NCBI GenBank assembly: GCA_030685065.1
Contig: JAUXQH010000029.1
Location: 1 to 64,000 of the forward strand
Length of the DNA stretch: 64,000 bases
Direction: 5' to 3'
Origin: Pseudomonadota bacterium
Lineage (GTDB): Bacteria; Myxococcota_A; UBA796; SXON01
Part shown: one piece after another, positions 1 to 9,408 of the stretch
Position numbering within the stretch: position 1 is the stretch's first letter
Layout: each line of letters starts with the position of its first letter
Notes under the pieces: model-generated
The model's input: the letters and a program-made list of their open reading frames with translations, nothing else
Told to the model about the DNA's origin: nothing
Database searches by the model: none
Translations under genes and position numbers: made by a program

Positions 1-28
1 TCTGAGCCAGGATCAAACTCTCCAGTTT
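1..28 (-). rRNA. rrs: 5' end of 16S rRNA gene (partial; continues off the left edge)
   Basis: Positions 1-21 are the reverse complement of AGAGTTTGATCCTGGCTCAGA (universal 27F site). The exact mature 5' end is approximate. Confidence 0.93.
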
Positions 29-61
29 GTAATCCGTGTGTTTCTTACGAAACTTGGTCGC

Positions 62-85
62 AACGTTGCTGGCTAAAGCAACGTT
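62..85 (-). other. Hairpin in 16S leader (9-bp perfect arms AACGTTGCT/AGCAACGTT, 6-nt loop)
   Basis: Inverted repeat read directly from the sequence, about 35 nt upstream of the 16S 5' end. Confidence 0.6.
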
Positions 86-126
86 CGAGCCGAAACTCTA
101 TTGAACGTTACAGAAACTACTACCAA

Positions 127-139
127 TTTTTCAAAGACC
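127..139 (-). promoter_or_regulatory. boxA-like antitermination element in rrn leader (GGTCTTTGAAAAA)
   Basis: Minus strand reads GGTCTTTGAAAAA, resembling rrn boxA (GCTCTTTGAAAA-type), in the expected leader position. Confidence 0.5.
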
Positions 140-619
140 GGTTTGGTTTTCACTTCGGGTTGGATCCCGTTGTGTCATTCAAACCAATGTCGAGTCAGGC
201 GATTATTCCTGTCTCGTTTGTGCCGCGCTTCTATTCGCGCCGCTGTCCGCCGTCAAGTGTCTTTCCGTTCGGAAACGAGGAGACACCGAGGAGGTCGGAG
301 GAGTCAGGGTTTCATCCCTCTTCCGTCCGCGCCGCCGTTTACCCGGCTGGCGTCCTCCCGTCAAGCAGCCTCTGAACAAGTTCGCAGGCCGCGACGGGGG
401 AGCGTGTGAAGCGAGGTTTCATACCCTCTGCACCGCGCCGACCATCTACTGCATCAGCCTCGGCACGTCAAGGCTCTTTCCCCTCTGTTCACGTCGTCAT
501 CGCCGGCCGGGCCGCTGGCGATGCGCGGGTGGAGGACGAGGGCCGATGGCCCACGGAGAACCCCCACCGGCGGGATCTCCGTCGATCCGGTACATTGCGC
601 GGGTGAAGTGTGCCCCCCC

Positions 620-1306
620 GTGAGCGAACGAATCCTCCTCGTCGAAGACGACGCGAACATCCTCAAGGGCCTCGAGCTCAACCTGGGCCTCGAGGGCTAC
701 CAGGTACGCAGCGCGATGGACGGTACGAACGGCCTCGCCGCAGCCCAGGATTGGAAGCCGGACCTCGTGGTGCTCGACATCATGCTGCCCGGAATGAGCG
801 GGTACGATGTCTGCAGGGAGCTGCGCCGCCGTGGCTCGAACGTGCCGATCCTCGTCCTCTCCGCCAAGGGCACGGAGATGGACCGTGTGCAGGGCCTCGA
901 TCTGGGGGCGGATGACTACGTCACCAAGCCCTTCGGCCTCCAGGAGCTGCTCGCGCGGGTGAAGGCGCTGCTGCGCCGGAGCAAGCCCGCGCCCCAGGGG
1001 AAGCTCCTCACCTTCGGCGATGTCGAGGCCGACTTCACCGCGGGCGAGGTGCGCCGGGCGGGCGTCGCGGTGGAGATGACCGTACGCGAGCTGCACCTGC
1101 TGCAGTACCTGTCCGGGCGCGAGGGCCGCGTCGTGACGCGGCAGATGATCCTCGACGCGGTGTGGGGCGAAAACTACTTCGGCACGGAGCGCACGGTGGA
1201 CAACTTCATCACTCGCCTCCGGCAGAAGCTCGACAATCCGGACGAGCCCGCTCACTTCTTGACGGTGCGCGGCATGGGCTATCGCTTTCGCGGGGACAAC
1301 AAGTGA
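620..1306 (+). CDS. OmpR/PhoB-family response regulator (orphan)
   Basis: GTG start VSERILLVEDDANILKGLELNLGLEGY; LVVLDIMLPGMSGYDVC phosphoacceptor; K in VTKPF; C-terminal winged helix (RTVDNFITRLRQKL...VRGMGYRF). Confidence 0.9.
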   Translation: MSERILLVEDDANILKGLELNLGLEGYQVRSAMDGTNGLAAAQDWKPDLVVLDIMLPGMSGYDVCRELRRRGSNVPILVLSAKGTEMDRVQGLDLGADDYVTKPFGLQELLARVKALLRRSKPAPQGKLLTFGDVEADFTAGEVRRAGVAVEMTVRELHLLQYLSGREGRVVTRQMILDAVWGENYFGTERTVDNFITRLRQKLDNPDEPAHFLTVRGMGYRFRGDNK

Positions 1307-2406
1307 TGCTCCTCCTCCTCCTCGGGTGTGGCGGCGCCACGTTGCCCGTCCGCGTCGCGCCGGACATGAACGCACCGGTCGCGGAGGCTCCCGCCGCCCA
1401 ATGGCCCGCGCCGGCCCCGGAGGCGTGGCGGGCCGGAATGTTCGCGGGGCCGCCGATCCTCCTGCCGCCCACCGAGGCGTGGAGCCGGATGTTGCCCGGG
1501 CCCATCGTCGAGCCCATCACGTCCGACGGGGAGCGGCTGTACGCCGTGGCCGAGGGGCGCGTGTACTGCTTCGACCTCGACGGCACGCCGCTCTGGAACA
1601 TCCGCGCGCAGGCCTCGGGCGGGGTGGCCCTGACGGACCAGGGGCCCGTCGTCGGGACGGAGGCGGGCACGGTCCTCGTGCTGGACGCGAAGAGCGGCGC
1701 CACTCTCCGCACGATCGGCGGCAGCGGGCCGGTGCGAGGCCTCCCGGTCCAGCTCCCGGGCGAGATCGCATGGGTCACGAGGGACGGCCACGTCGGTTCG
1801 ACCGCGGGGTGGGGCAGCAAGATCGCCATCTCGGCGGCGGGTGGGGCCGCGGCGGACGGGTACACCCTGTACGTCACCACGCTCGAGGGCGCGCTGATCG
1901 CGATGAACCAGGAGGGCGGCATCGCGTGGCACGCCTCGCTTCCGGGCGCCGCGGTCGACGGCGCCGCGCTGGACGCCGAGCGCATCTACGTCCCCATCGG
2001 CTCCTCCACCGGCCAGCCGGGAGGGGTCGTCGCGTTCGATCGCTCCGGCAAGGAGCTGTGGCGCCACCAGACGGAGTTCCAGCCCGCCGGTCCGCTCGCG
2101 GTCGGGAGTCACGTGTTCGTGCCCGACAAGGACGGACACGTCTACGCGCTCGACCGCACCACGGGCGTCCGGTTGTGGGCCGCCGAGGGCTTCGGAGAGT
2201 TCACGGCCCAGCCCGCCCTGGTCGAAGGGCAGATCTACGCGGGAAATGGGGACGGCAACCTGTACCGGCTCGACGAGGACGACGGCGGCCAGGTCTGGAA
2301 AGTGCCGCTGGGCGCGAGCATCACCGGGGATCCGGTGTACGTCGGCGGCAAGTTCGTGGTGGGCCTCGCGAACGGCCGCCTGGTGGCCTTGTCCGAAGGG
2401 AACTGA
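1306..2406 (+). CDS. PQQ-like beta-propeller repeat lipoprotein
   Basis: TGATG overlap with upstream stop; MLLLLLGCGG lipobox-like start; repeated YCFDLDGTPLWNIRA / YALDRTTGVRLWAAEG / YRLDEDDGGQVWKVPLG blades. Confidence 0.75.
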   Translation: MLLLLLGCGGATLPVRVAPDMNAPVAEAPAAQWPAPAPEAWRAGMFAGPPILLPPTEAWSRMLPGPIVEPITSDGERLYAVAEGRVYCFDLDGTPLWNIRAQASGGVALTDQGPVVGTEAGTVLVLDAKSGATLRTIGGSGPVRGLPVQLPGEIAWVTRDGHVGSTAGWGSKIAISAAGGAAADGYTLYVTTLEGALIAMNQEGGIAWHASLPGAAVDGAALDAERIYVPIGSSTGQPGGVVAFDRSGKELWRHQTEFQPAGPLAVGSHVFVPDKDGHVYALDRTTGVRLWAAEGFGEFTAQPALVEGQIYAGNGDGNLYRLDEDDGGQVWKVPLGASITGDPVYVGGKFVVGLANGRLVALSEGN

Positions 2407-2437
2407 ACCGCGCCCCACGACGGGGTTAAGCGCGCCC

Positions 2438-3793
2438 ATGCGCCTCACCCTCGGCACCGGTCCCCTTCCCCGACTCCTCGCGCCCGGCGTCCCCGACTGG
2501 CTCGGTGCGGACGGGATCCGCGTCGGGTGGGCCCTGCGCGACCGCTTGTTCCTGCACGCGGGCGGCCACGTCGACGTGGTCGAGCTCCCGGACGAGATCG
2601 AGGAGGTCGCGGCCTCCCCCCACCGGTGGACCGTCGCGCTCGGAAGCGGCTTCGTCCGGGTCGATCCCGCCACCGCGCGCATCGAGGAGCTCCTCGTCGA
2701 TGACGAGGCCGAGCCGCTCGCGACGCACGCGGGCGAAGATCTGGGGCTCTTCGTCGAGGTCCCCGAGCACCGCCTGCTCCGCCTCGTGGACGGGCGGCCG
2801 CTCCCCCTCCCCGACGGCGCGCTGCGCGCACGCTGGATCCGCCCCTGGGCCACCGGGTTCGGCGCCGTCTGGGTCGACCTCGATGTCGTGTTCCGCCTCG
2901 GCACCCGCGTGTCCGTGCTGGGGCGGGCGCCGGCGCCGGAGGGGATCGCGTGCGGCCCCGAAGGCGGCGTGCTCATCGGCGTGAAGGGGGACGCCGTGGT
3001 GGCGGCTCCCCGCGGTCTCGCGCTCCGGGTTGGCCGCCCGCTCGACGCGGACAGCGCGCGCTTCTCGCCCGACGGGACGACGGTCCTCGCTGCGTGCCCG
3101 GAGGGCGTGGCCTGGGTCGACCTGTCGACCGGCGCCGTCCGCAAGGTCTGGGACGGATCGCTGGCGCCGGTGGGCTTCGCGCCGGGGCCCGTGCTCTGGG
3201 ACCTCGATCGTGGCGTGCTCCTGGATGAAGCCGGGGCCGTGTTGCTCGATGGGTTCGCGGGCGCGGCGCCGGCCATGGCGGGGCGCGTGCTCGCGGGTCC
3301 GGGCGGCGCGGTCTGGGACCTCGGATCCGGCGCGCGTGGGGCCGTGATCCTGCGGGACGGCGTCTGCGCCACCGATGGCGAGCGCACGATCCACGCGGAT
3401 GACACCCATGTGCAGGTGCTGGGCGGGCCTCGCTTCGCGCACACGTTGTGTGGAGAGGAAGATGCCGTCGACGCCGCGCGCATCGACGGGGACCTGCTCG
3501 TCCTGGCCACGCTCGACGGCGAGGTGGGCCGCTATACGCTCCCGAACGGCGAGCCGCGCGAGCGGACCCACCAGCGGAGCTCCTGGAAGTCTCCCGCGGC
3601 GCCCCGACCGGAGGGCGTCACGCTCACCAGCGACGAGGCCGAGAGCCGGGTCACGATCGGGGAGTCCAGCTGGCCCCTCCCGGCGGACGGCGCGGCTCGG
3701 GTGGGGGAGACCGTGTGGGCCTGGGCGCGGGAAGGCGCCCTGTTCGAGCTTCCGTCCGAGCTACCCGCTCAGCCTCCCTCCGAACTTCCCTAG
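2438..3793 (+). CDS. Predicted cytosolic beta-propeller (WD40/YVTN-like) protein, function unknown
   Basis: Long ORF from MRLTLGTGPLPRLL; repeated short beta-rich units (FSPDGTTVLAACPEGVAWVDLSTG...). Confidence 0.6.
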   Translation: MRLTLGTGPLPRLLAPGVPDWLGADGIRVGWALRDRLFLHAGGHVDVVELPDEIEEVAASPHRWTVALGSGFVRVDPATARIEELLVDDEAEPLATHAGEDLGLFVEVPEHRLLRLVDGRPLPLPDGALRARWIRPWATGFGAVWVDLDVVFRLGTRVSVLGRAPAPEGIACGPEGGVLIGVKGDAVVAAPRGLALRVGRPLDADSARFSPDGTTVLAACPEGVAWVDLSTGAVRKVWDGSLAPVGFAPGPVLWDLDRGVLLDEAGAVLLDGFAGAAPAMAGRVLAGPGGAVWDLGSGARGAVILRDGVCATDGERTIHADDTHVQVLGGPRFAHTLCGEEDAVDAARIDGDLLVLATLDGEVGRYTLPNGEPRERTHQRSSWKSPAAPRPEGVTLTSDEAESRVTIGESSWPLPADGAARVGETVWAWAREGALFELPSELPAQPPSELP

Positions 3794-4326
3794 TTCACGA
3801 CCTCGTCCACGTGGGCCGGCCGCACCGGAGTGAGCTCGGCGCGGAGGCCCTCGAAGCGGGCCCTGGTGAACCAGCCCCCGAGCCCGCCGGGGCGCGCCTG
3901 ACCGTCGACCGCGCGGAGGACCTCGTCCTCGTCGGTTGGAACCAGGCGCCCGTCCTTGTCCACCGGGCGCCACGAGGCCCACCACCGCCCATCGGTCCAC
4001 TCGATGAAGGCGCCCGCGAGCAGCCGGGGCTCGGCACCCTTCTGACGCTGGGTGAACCGGCCCAGGATCGCCATGGCATCGACCCCCGGCTGGCCAGCGA
4101 GGGAGGCGAGCACCCGGTGCGGGTCCCTCGCGGCCGCGAGCAACGGCGCGGCGTAGACGATCTGGACATCGTCCGGGCGGAACAGGAACACGGCGGGAGG
4201 CAAGGGACCGCGACCCACCGCCCGGATCACGCGATCGACGAGGCCGCGGCCGAAAACGTCGTCATCGGCGGCCCCGAAGTCGGGCTGCCGCCGGGCGATC
4301 GAGACACGTACTTGGATCCCAGACAT
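3790..4326 (-). CDS. Conserved-looking hypothetical protein
   Basis: 178-aa ORF in a gap between other genes, convergent with the upstream gene. Confidence 0.5.
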   Translation of the reverse strand: MSGIQVRVSIARRQPDFGAADDDVFGRGLVDRVIRAVGRGPLPPAVFLFRPDDVQIVYAAPLLAAARDPHRVLASLAGQPGVDAMAILGRFTQRQKGAEPRLLAGAFIEWTDGRWWASWRPVDKDGRLVPTDEDEVLRAVDGQARPGGLGGWFTRARFEGLRAELTPVRPAHVDEVVN

Positions 4327-4407
4327 CCCGGCCGGCTAACATGCGCGCGCCCTCACCGGACGCCCACGTGACCCATCGGGACCTCGTGCGCCGATCCGAT
4401 CACCCTC

Positions 4408-4857
4408 TCAGCAGCGCCCGTCCCCGTCGTCGTCACCGCAGGCCTCGCCCAACAACTGGCGCTCCAACAGCGCGCCCTCCGTGCCCGACTCGACGAGGAG
4501 GGTGCCGTGAAAGGTGCCGGGTGCCGCCGGCATGAAGCGGACCGTGATGGGGATGGCCTCGCCCGGCTCCATCAGCTTGGGAAAGGGCAGCTCGTCATTC
4601 GTGTAGAAGATGCCGCCGTTCTCGCTCTCCACCCACACCGCCGCGACGTAGGCAGCCACGTCCCCGTCGGAGGCGATGGTCACCTCGAGGGCTTGCGAGC
4701 GGCCCGACGGGCTGGCCTCGGCGAAGCGGAGCTGCCCCCCGGGGGCGACCGCCACGAGCGCGGCCCCGCCGGCCTCCAGGGTCTCTCCGAGGCCGAATTC
4801 GCCGCAACCGACGAGCAGGAGCGTGGGGAACAGGCGCGTGAGGAGGATGGGTCGCAT
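4408..4857 (-). CDS. Lipoprotein with Ig-like/choice-of-anchor (ASPM-SPD-2-Hydin-like) domain
   Basis: MRPILLTRLFPTLLLVGCGEF lipobox; VTIASDGDVAAYV...EAIPITVRFMPAAPGTFHGTLLVESG pattern. Confidence 0.65.
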   Translation of the reverse strand: MRPILLTRLFPTLLLVGCGEFGLGETLEAGGAALVAVAPGGQLRFAEASPSGRSQALEVTIASDGDVAAYVAAVWVESENGGIFYTNDELPFPKLMEPGEAIPITVRFMPAAPGTFHGTLLVESGTEGALLERQLLGEACGDDDGDGRC

Positions 4858-4993
4858 GGCGGAGACTCCGCGCTCCGAGGATGCAAGCCCGATGCCAATC
4901 GACGAAGCCCGCTCCACGGGCCCTTTCTGAACTAGTTCGCCCGAGAATGGGGCGCCCGTGCCCCAACGGGTGGGGCGCGGATAGGCTCCCCCG

Positions 4994-6601
4994 ATGCCGC
5001 CCGCCCCGATTCCGCCAGTGAAGCCCTCCGAGAGGCCCGCCCTCTTCGACTCCCCCTCGGCCGACGTGATCGCGGTCGCGTTGGTGCAGCGCGCCCGGCG
5101 CCGCCTCGGCCCGCTCCCGGACGCCGCCGTGGCGGATCTGCTCGCCGACACCGTGTTCCACGAGCGCAGGCGCCTGGAGGAGAGCGGCGGGGACGCCGCG
5201 TACATCGCCGCGGTGGAAAACGCGGCCAACACCCTTCGCGACATGCGCCGCGGCGAGATGGACGCCGCGCTCGAGGCCATCGTGGCCACCTACGGCCGGG
5301 AGATCCACAACCCCTTCTCGCCCCGCACCTACAAGTTCGCCACCCGCGTGATGCCGGGCGTGCTGACGCGCCTCCTGACCGCGTCGCGCGGCCGCGACCT
5401 CCTCCTCGGCGATGTCGACCCCTCCTCGCGCATGCGCGTCGACGGCCCGCTGGACCGCCTCCGTCGGATGGCGAGCACCTCGACGCTGATCCTCGCCCCC
5501 ACGCACGTCTCCAACCTCGACTCGCCGCTCCTCGGCTACGCGTTGTACGCCGCGGGCCTGCCGCCGTTCGCCTACGGGGCCGGGCTCAACCTCTTCTCGA
5601 ACCCGGCGATGGGCTTCTTCATGAAGCGCCTCGGCACCTACACGGTCGATCGGCGGAAGCGCAACCGCCTGTACAAGGAGACGCTCAAGGACTACTCCAT
5701 CGAGATCCTGCGCCGCCATTGCCACTCGTTGTTCTTTCCCGGCGGTACGCGTTCGCGCTCGGGGCGCCTCGAGCGGCACCTGAAGAAGGGCCTGCTCGGA
5801 ACGGGCCTCGCGGCCTGGCAGGAGAACCTCGCTGAGGGCCGCCCCCACCCGGACGTGTTCATCGTGCCGTGCACGCTCTCGATCGGCCTGGTGCTCGAGG
5901 CCGAGACGCTGATCGCCGACTCGCTCGCGGAGGAGGGCAAGCAGCGGTACATCATCCAGGACGACGAGTTCGCGGATTCGCGCCAGGTGGCCTCGTTCGT
6001 AGGGCGCATCATGCGACTCGACGCGGCGGTGCACGTGGTCTTCGGTGAGCCGATGGACATCGCGGGCAACCGGGTCGACGAGTCGGGCACCTCCCTGGAT
6101 CCGCACGGGCGCCCCGTCGATCGCCGGGACTATGTCTGCGATCGCGACGGGCGCGTGATCCGCGACGAGCAGCGCGACCACGTCTACACCGAGCGCGTGG
6201 CCGAGCGGCTCTCGGAGGCGTACCACCGGGACTTCGTCGTCCAGCCGACCCACCTCGCCGCCTGGGCAGCGTGGGAGGCGCTCCGCGCGCGCCACCAGGG
6301 GCTCGACACCTGGCGCCTGGTCCGGCTCCACCCGGGCGCGCGGATCGTCGATCGCGCGGCGGTGCTCGCCAACATCGAGCGCGCGAGCAAGGGCATCGCT
6401 CACCTCCGGCGCGTGGGCCCGCCCACCGCCGAGGGCGTCCTGGACGAGGCCATCACCCGCTTCGCGAGCTTCCACAAGAAGCGGGCGATGGAGCCGGTGA
6501 GCGGCCCCGTGAACCCGGACGGGTCCACGCCCGACCGGTTGAAGCTCGACAGCGAGCTGATCCTCTACTACCGGAACCGGTTGGACTGGATCAAGGCGTG
6601 A
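4994..6601 (+). CDS. PlsB/PlsC-type glycerophosphate acyltransferase-like protein
   Basis: LILAPTHVSNLDSPLLGYAL (HX4D-type block), LYKETLKDYSIEILRRHCHSLFFPGGTRSRSG (FPGGTRSR block). Confidence 0.82.
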   Translation: MPPAPIPPVKPSERPALFDSPSADVIAVALVQRARRRLGPLPDAAVADLLADTVFHERRRLEESGGDAAYIAAVENAANTLRDMRRGEMDAALEAIVATYGREIHNPFSPRTYKFATRVMPGVLTRLLTASRGRDLLLGDVDPSSRMRVDGPLDRLRRMASTSTLILAPTHVSNLDSPLLGYALYAAGLPPFAYGAGLNLFSNPAMGFFMKRLGTYTVDRRKRNRLYKETLKDYSIEILRRHCHSLFFPGGTRSRSGRLERHLKKGLLGTGLAAWQENLAEGRPHPDVFIVPCTLSIGLVLEAETLIADSLAEEGKQRYIIQDDEFADSRQVASFVGRIMRLDAAVHVVFGEPMDIAGNRVDESGTSLDPHGRPVDRRDYVCDRDGRVIRDEQRDHVYTERVAERLSEAYHRDFVVQPTHLAAWAAWEALRARHQGLDTWRLVRLHPGARIVDRAAVLANIERASKGIAHLRRVGPPTAEGVLDEAITRFASFHKKRAMEPVSGPVNPDGSTPDRLKLDSELILYYRNRLDWIKA

Positions 6602-7214
6602 CGAGCGCCGCCGGGAACACGGTCGGGGGCGCGGTACACGCGATCGTGGATCGCTCCGAGAGCCGCGCGTAGCGGTCCACCAGCGCCGGATGCGCGTCGA
6701 GCAGGGCCGGGGCGCGCAAGCCGACGTAGCCGAGCGCGGAGGCGATCGCGATGTCCGCCAGCGTGTACGCGTCGGCAACGGCGTGGACCCGCGTGCCGAG
6801 GTCCGCCTCCATCACCTCGAGCGCGCGACGCACCTTGCCCTCGTGGTGCGCGAGGGTGCCGGCATCCTGCCGGTCGGCGGGGCGTCGGCGCTCCAACATG
6901 CCGGCGACGACCGCGTCGCAGAGCCCATCACAGAGGGCCTCCCAACACAGCGCGTCGATGCGCGCGCCGGGCTCGGCCGGAAGGAGCGCGGGCATCGGGG
7001 TGTGCAGCTCGAGGTACTGCACGATCACGGGCGAATCGTAGAGCGCCCGGCCGTCCTCTCGCACCAGCGCGGGGATCTTTCCGAGGGGGTTCGCCTGGGT
7101 CACCGTCGGATCGGACGGGGCGACGTACACGGGCTCGAACGCGATGCCCTTCTCGAGCAGGACGACGTGCACCTTTCGGGCAAAGGGGCTGGTGGCGGAG
7201 AGGAGGAGTCGCAT
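6591..7214 (-). CDS. Glutathione S-transferase family protein
   Basis: MRLLLSATSPFARKVHVVLLEKGIAFEPV...NPLGKIPALVREDGRALYDSPVIVQYL; C-terminal YTLADIAIASALGY. Confidence 0.9.
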   Translation of the reverse strand: MRLLLSATSPFARKVHVVLLEKGIAFEPVYVAPSDPTVTQANPLGKIPALVREDGRALYDSPVIVQYLELHTPMPALLPAEPGARIDALCWEALCDGLCDAVVAGMLERRRPADRQDAGTLAHHEGKVRRALEVMEADLGTRVHAVADAYTLADIAIASALGYVGLRAPALLDAHPALVDRYARLSERSTIACTAPPTVFPAALVTP

Positions 7215-7266
7215 CCCGGCCACGTAGCACCCGCGCACCCGCGATTGGTGTACTCTTCTTCTCGTC

Positions 7267-9318
7267 ATGACGATGGTTCGCCCCCCCCTCCGCGACCTCT
7301 CCACCCGCGCGCTCGACTGCGCGTCCTGCGGCAGCGCAGTGGACGCGGAGGATCTGACCTGCGGCCGCTGCTCCCACCCCCGTCCGGCAAGGGGATGGAG
7401 GCCCGTGGGCATCCGCGTCTCCGGCGATCGCGCGCGCGCGCTGCCGGGCCGTTCGGAGAGCGCCCCGGAGGTCGAGGAAGAACGCCCAGGGCGCCACGCG
7501 CCGCTCCGCCTGAGGGTTCGCCCCCCGTCCGAGGACGGCGTGCTGGACGAATTCGACTTCGCCGCCGAGGTGGTCGACGTCGTGACCGCCCATGACGCCG
7601 GGGGTGACCCCTCCGCCGAGCTCGCGCCCGGCCAGCTCTACGCGGCCCGCTACCGGGTGGAAGAGGTGCTGGGCCGCACCCACGGCGCCCACCGCTACTC
7701 GGCCATCCAGGAGCCGCTCGTTCGCCGGGTGGTCCTCACGGTGCTCCGCGGCGACGCGTCGGACGACGCCACGGTCGCGCTCGAGTCCCGCTTCCTGCGC
7801 GAGGCCGGCGTGCTCTCCCGCATGCGTCATCCGAGCCTCGCGCCGGTGCACGAAGCGGGGCGCTCCCCGGCGGGCACCTGCTTCGCCACGGAGGAGCTGC
7901 TCTACGGGTTCACCCTCAGGGACCTCATCGATCGCGGCTCCCTCGGCCCCGATCGGCTCGTCGCCATCGCGGCGGACATCGCGGGGGCGCTCGCGGCGCT
8001 GCACGAGGCAGGCGTTCCCCATCGCTGCCTCCGGGTCGATCAGGTGGTCGTGGGGCCGCGGATCTGGCGCGCCGGGGCCGGCGCCGAAGTCGCCCAGGTG
8101 GGCCGCTACGGCCTCGAGGTCACCCCCGAGGACGTGATCGAGAACCTCGATCCGGAGGCCGCCGTCGCGTGGGCCCCCGAGGTCCTCCGAGGCGAAGAGC
8201 CGGACGAGAGCGCCGACATCTACTCGCTGGGCGTGATCCTCTACCGGGCGCTCGCGGGGCGCGCCCCCTACCCGGGCACCGCGTCCGAGGTCATGGGCGC
8301 GCGCACGCTGGCGGATCCTCCGGCCCTGGTCCGGGATCGCGACGGCGGGCTGGCCGACAAGCTCCGCGACGTGACGGATCGCTGCCTCCAGGCCGCGCCC
8401 GAGCGCCGCTACCCCTCGGCCCGCGCCCTCCTCGCCGTGCTCGAGGAGCTCGCCCAGGCGCCCAAGGTCGTCGCGGTGGCCCCTGTTCCCGTCCGCGTCC
8501 ACGTGCCGGCGCCTCCGCAGGCCCTGCCGCTGCGCGGCCTGTTGATGGCGGCGTTCGCGGGAGCGTTCGTTCCCACGGTCGCGGTGCTGGCGCTCCTCTT
8601 CCGCACGTCCGGCACGCCCGGCGCGGATACGCCCGGCGTCGACGCTCCGCGCCCCGGCCCGGTCGCGACCGCGCCCGTGGTCGTGGCGGCCCCGGTCGTC
8701 GCACCCGTGGCCCCCCCGGTCGAGGCGGCCCCCGCTCCCGAGGCCTCGGTCGTACCCGCGGCTGCGCCGGCTACACCTTCGCCGGAAGCGTCGCGTCGCA
8801 CCCGTGAGCCGGCGCCGAGCCGCGCGCCCGTCGCCGTCCGTCCGGGCGCCAAGGGGACGGCGCTCGAGCCGGTCGTCCTCGAGCCCGCCGTCGCTCCGGC
8901 GTGGCCTCCGGTCGCCACGACCGAGCCCGTCGTCCTCGCCGCCGTCGCCGCGGAGCCCCGGGTCGCGCCGGTCGAGGCCCCCGAGGCCGCCCGCGCGGAG
9001 TCCCCCGTGGTGGTCGTGCCCGGCGCCGCGGCGCTGTCGGGCCTGTGGCTCGGCAAGGTCTCCGGCGGGTCGTTCGCGCTCGACATCGCGGTCGCGCCGG
9101 ACGGCCGCGTGACCGGGCGCGCGCGTCGCAGCGATGGTGCCAGCGAGGGCACCGTGGCAGGCCGCGTGAGCACCTCCGAGGATGGCCTGCGGGTCGAGCT
9201 CCAGGTGACCGAGGGCGCCGACACGACGAGCTACAGCGGCGGCGTGCTCGACGGCGAGCTCCGCGGCCGCATCTACGCCGGCGGCAAGGCCCAGGGCCGG
9301 TTCACCGCTCGTCGGTAG
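7267..9318 (+). CDS. Zinc-ribbon + protein-kinase-fold membrane protein, predicted pseudokinase
   Basis: N-terminal CASCG...CGRC; kinase fold with APE (WAPEV) and DIYSLGVILYRALAGRAPYPG retained; TM segment GLLMAAFAGAFVPTVAVLALLF; catalytic motifs altered. Confidence 0.85.
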   Translation: MTMVRPPLRDLSTRALDCASCGSAVDAEDLTCGRCSHPRPARGWRPVGIRVSGDRARALPGRSESAPEVEEERPGRHAPLRLRVRPPSEDGVLDEFDFAAEVVDVVTAHDAGGDPSAELAPGQLYAARYRVEEVLGRTHGAHRYSAIQEPLVRRVVLTVLRGDASDDATVALESRFLREAGVLSRMRHPSLAPVHEAGRSPAGTCFATEELLYGFTLRDLIDRGSLGPDRLVAIAADIAGALAALHEAGVPHRCLRVDQVVVGPRIWRAGAGAEVAQVGRYGLEVTPEDVIENLDPEAAVAWAPEVLRGEEPDESADIYSLGVILYRALAGRAPYPGTASEVMGARTLADPPALVRDRDGGLADKLRDVTDRCLQAAPERRYPSARALLAVLEELAQAPKVVAVAPVPVRVHVPAPPQALPLRGLLMAAFAGAFVPTVAVLALLFRTSGTPGADTPGVDAPRPGPVATAPVVVAAPVVAPVAPPVEAAPAPEASVVPAAAPATPSPEASRRTREPAPSRAPVAVRPGAKGTALEPVVLEPAVAPAWPPVATTEPVVLAAVAAEPRVAPVEAPEAARAESPVVVVPGAAALSGLWLGKVSGGSFALDIAVAPDGRVTGRARRSDGASEGTVAGRVSTSEDGLRVELQVTEGADTTSYSGGVLDGELRGRIYAGGKAQGRFTARR

Positions 9319-9408
9319 CCAGGCGTTGCTCGCCTGCACGCGAGCGCCTCCGCGGCCCGGACTCGGCGTTAAGAAGTCCGGCATGCACCCCCGACCCGGA
9401 AGCTCCCC

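Noticed and set aside
101-606. Small plus-strand ORFs in the rRNA leader/promoter region
   Set aside because: Region upstream of 16S; no coding signature or RBS; likely noncoding.
1279-3510. 743-aa minus-strand ORF
   Set aside because: Antisense to two propeller genes; low-complexity, no motif.
4595-6778. 727-aa minus-strand ORF
   Set aside because: Antisense to the acyltransferase gene; composition artefact.
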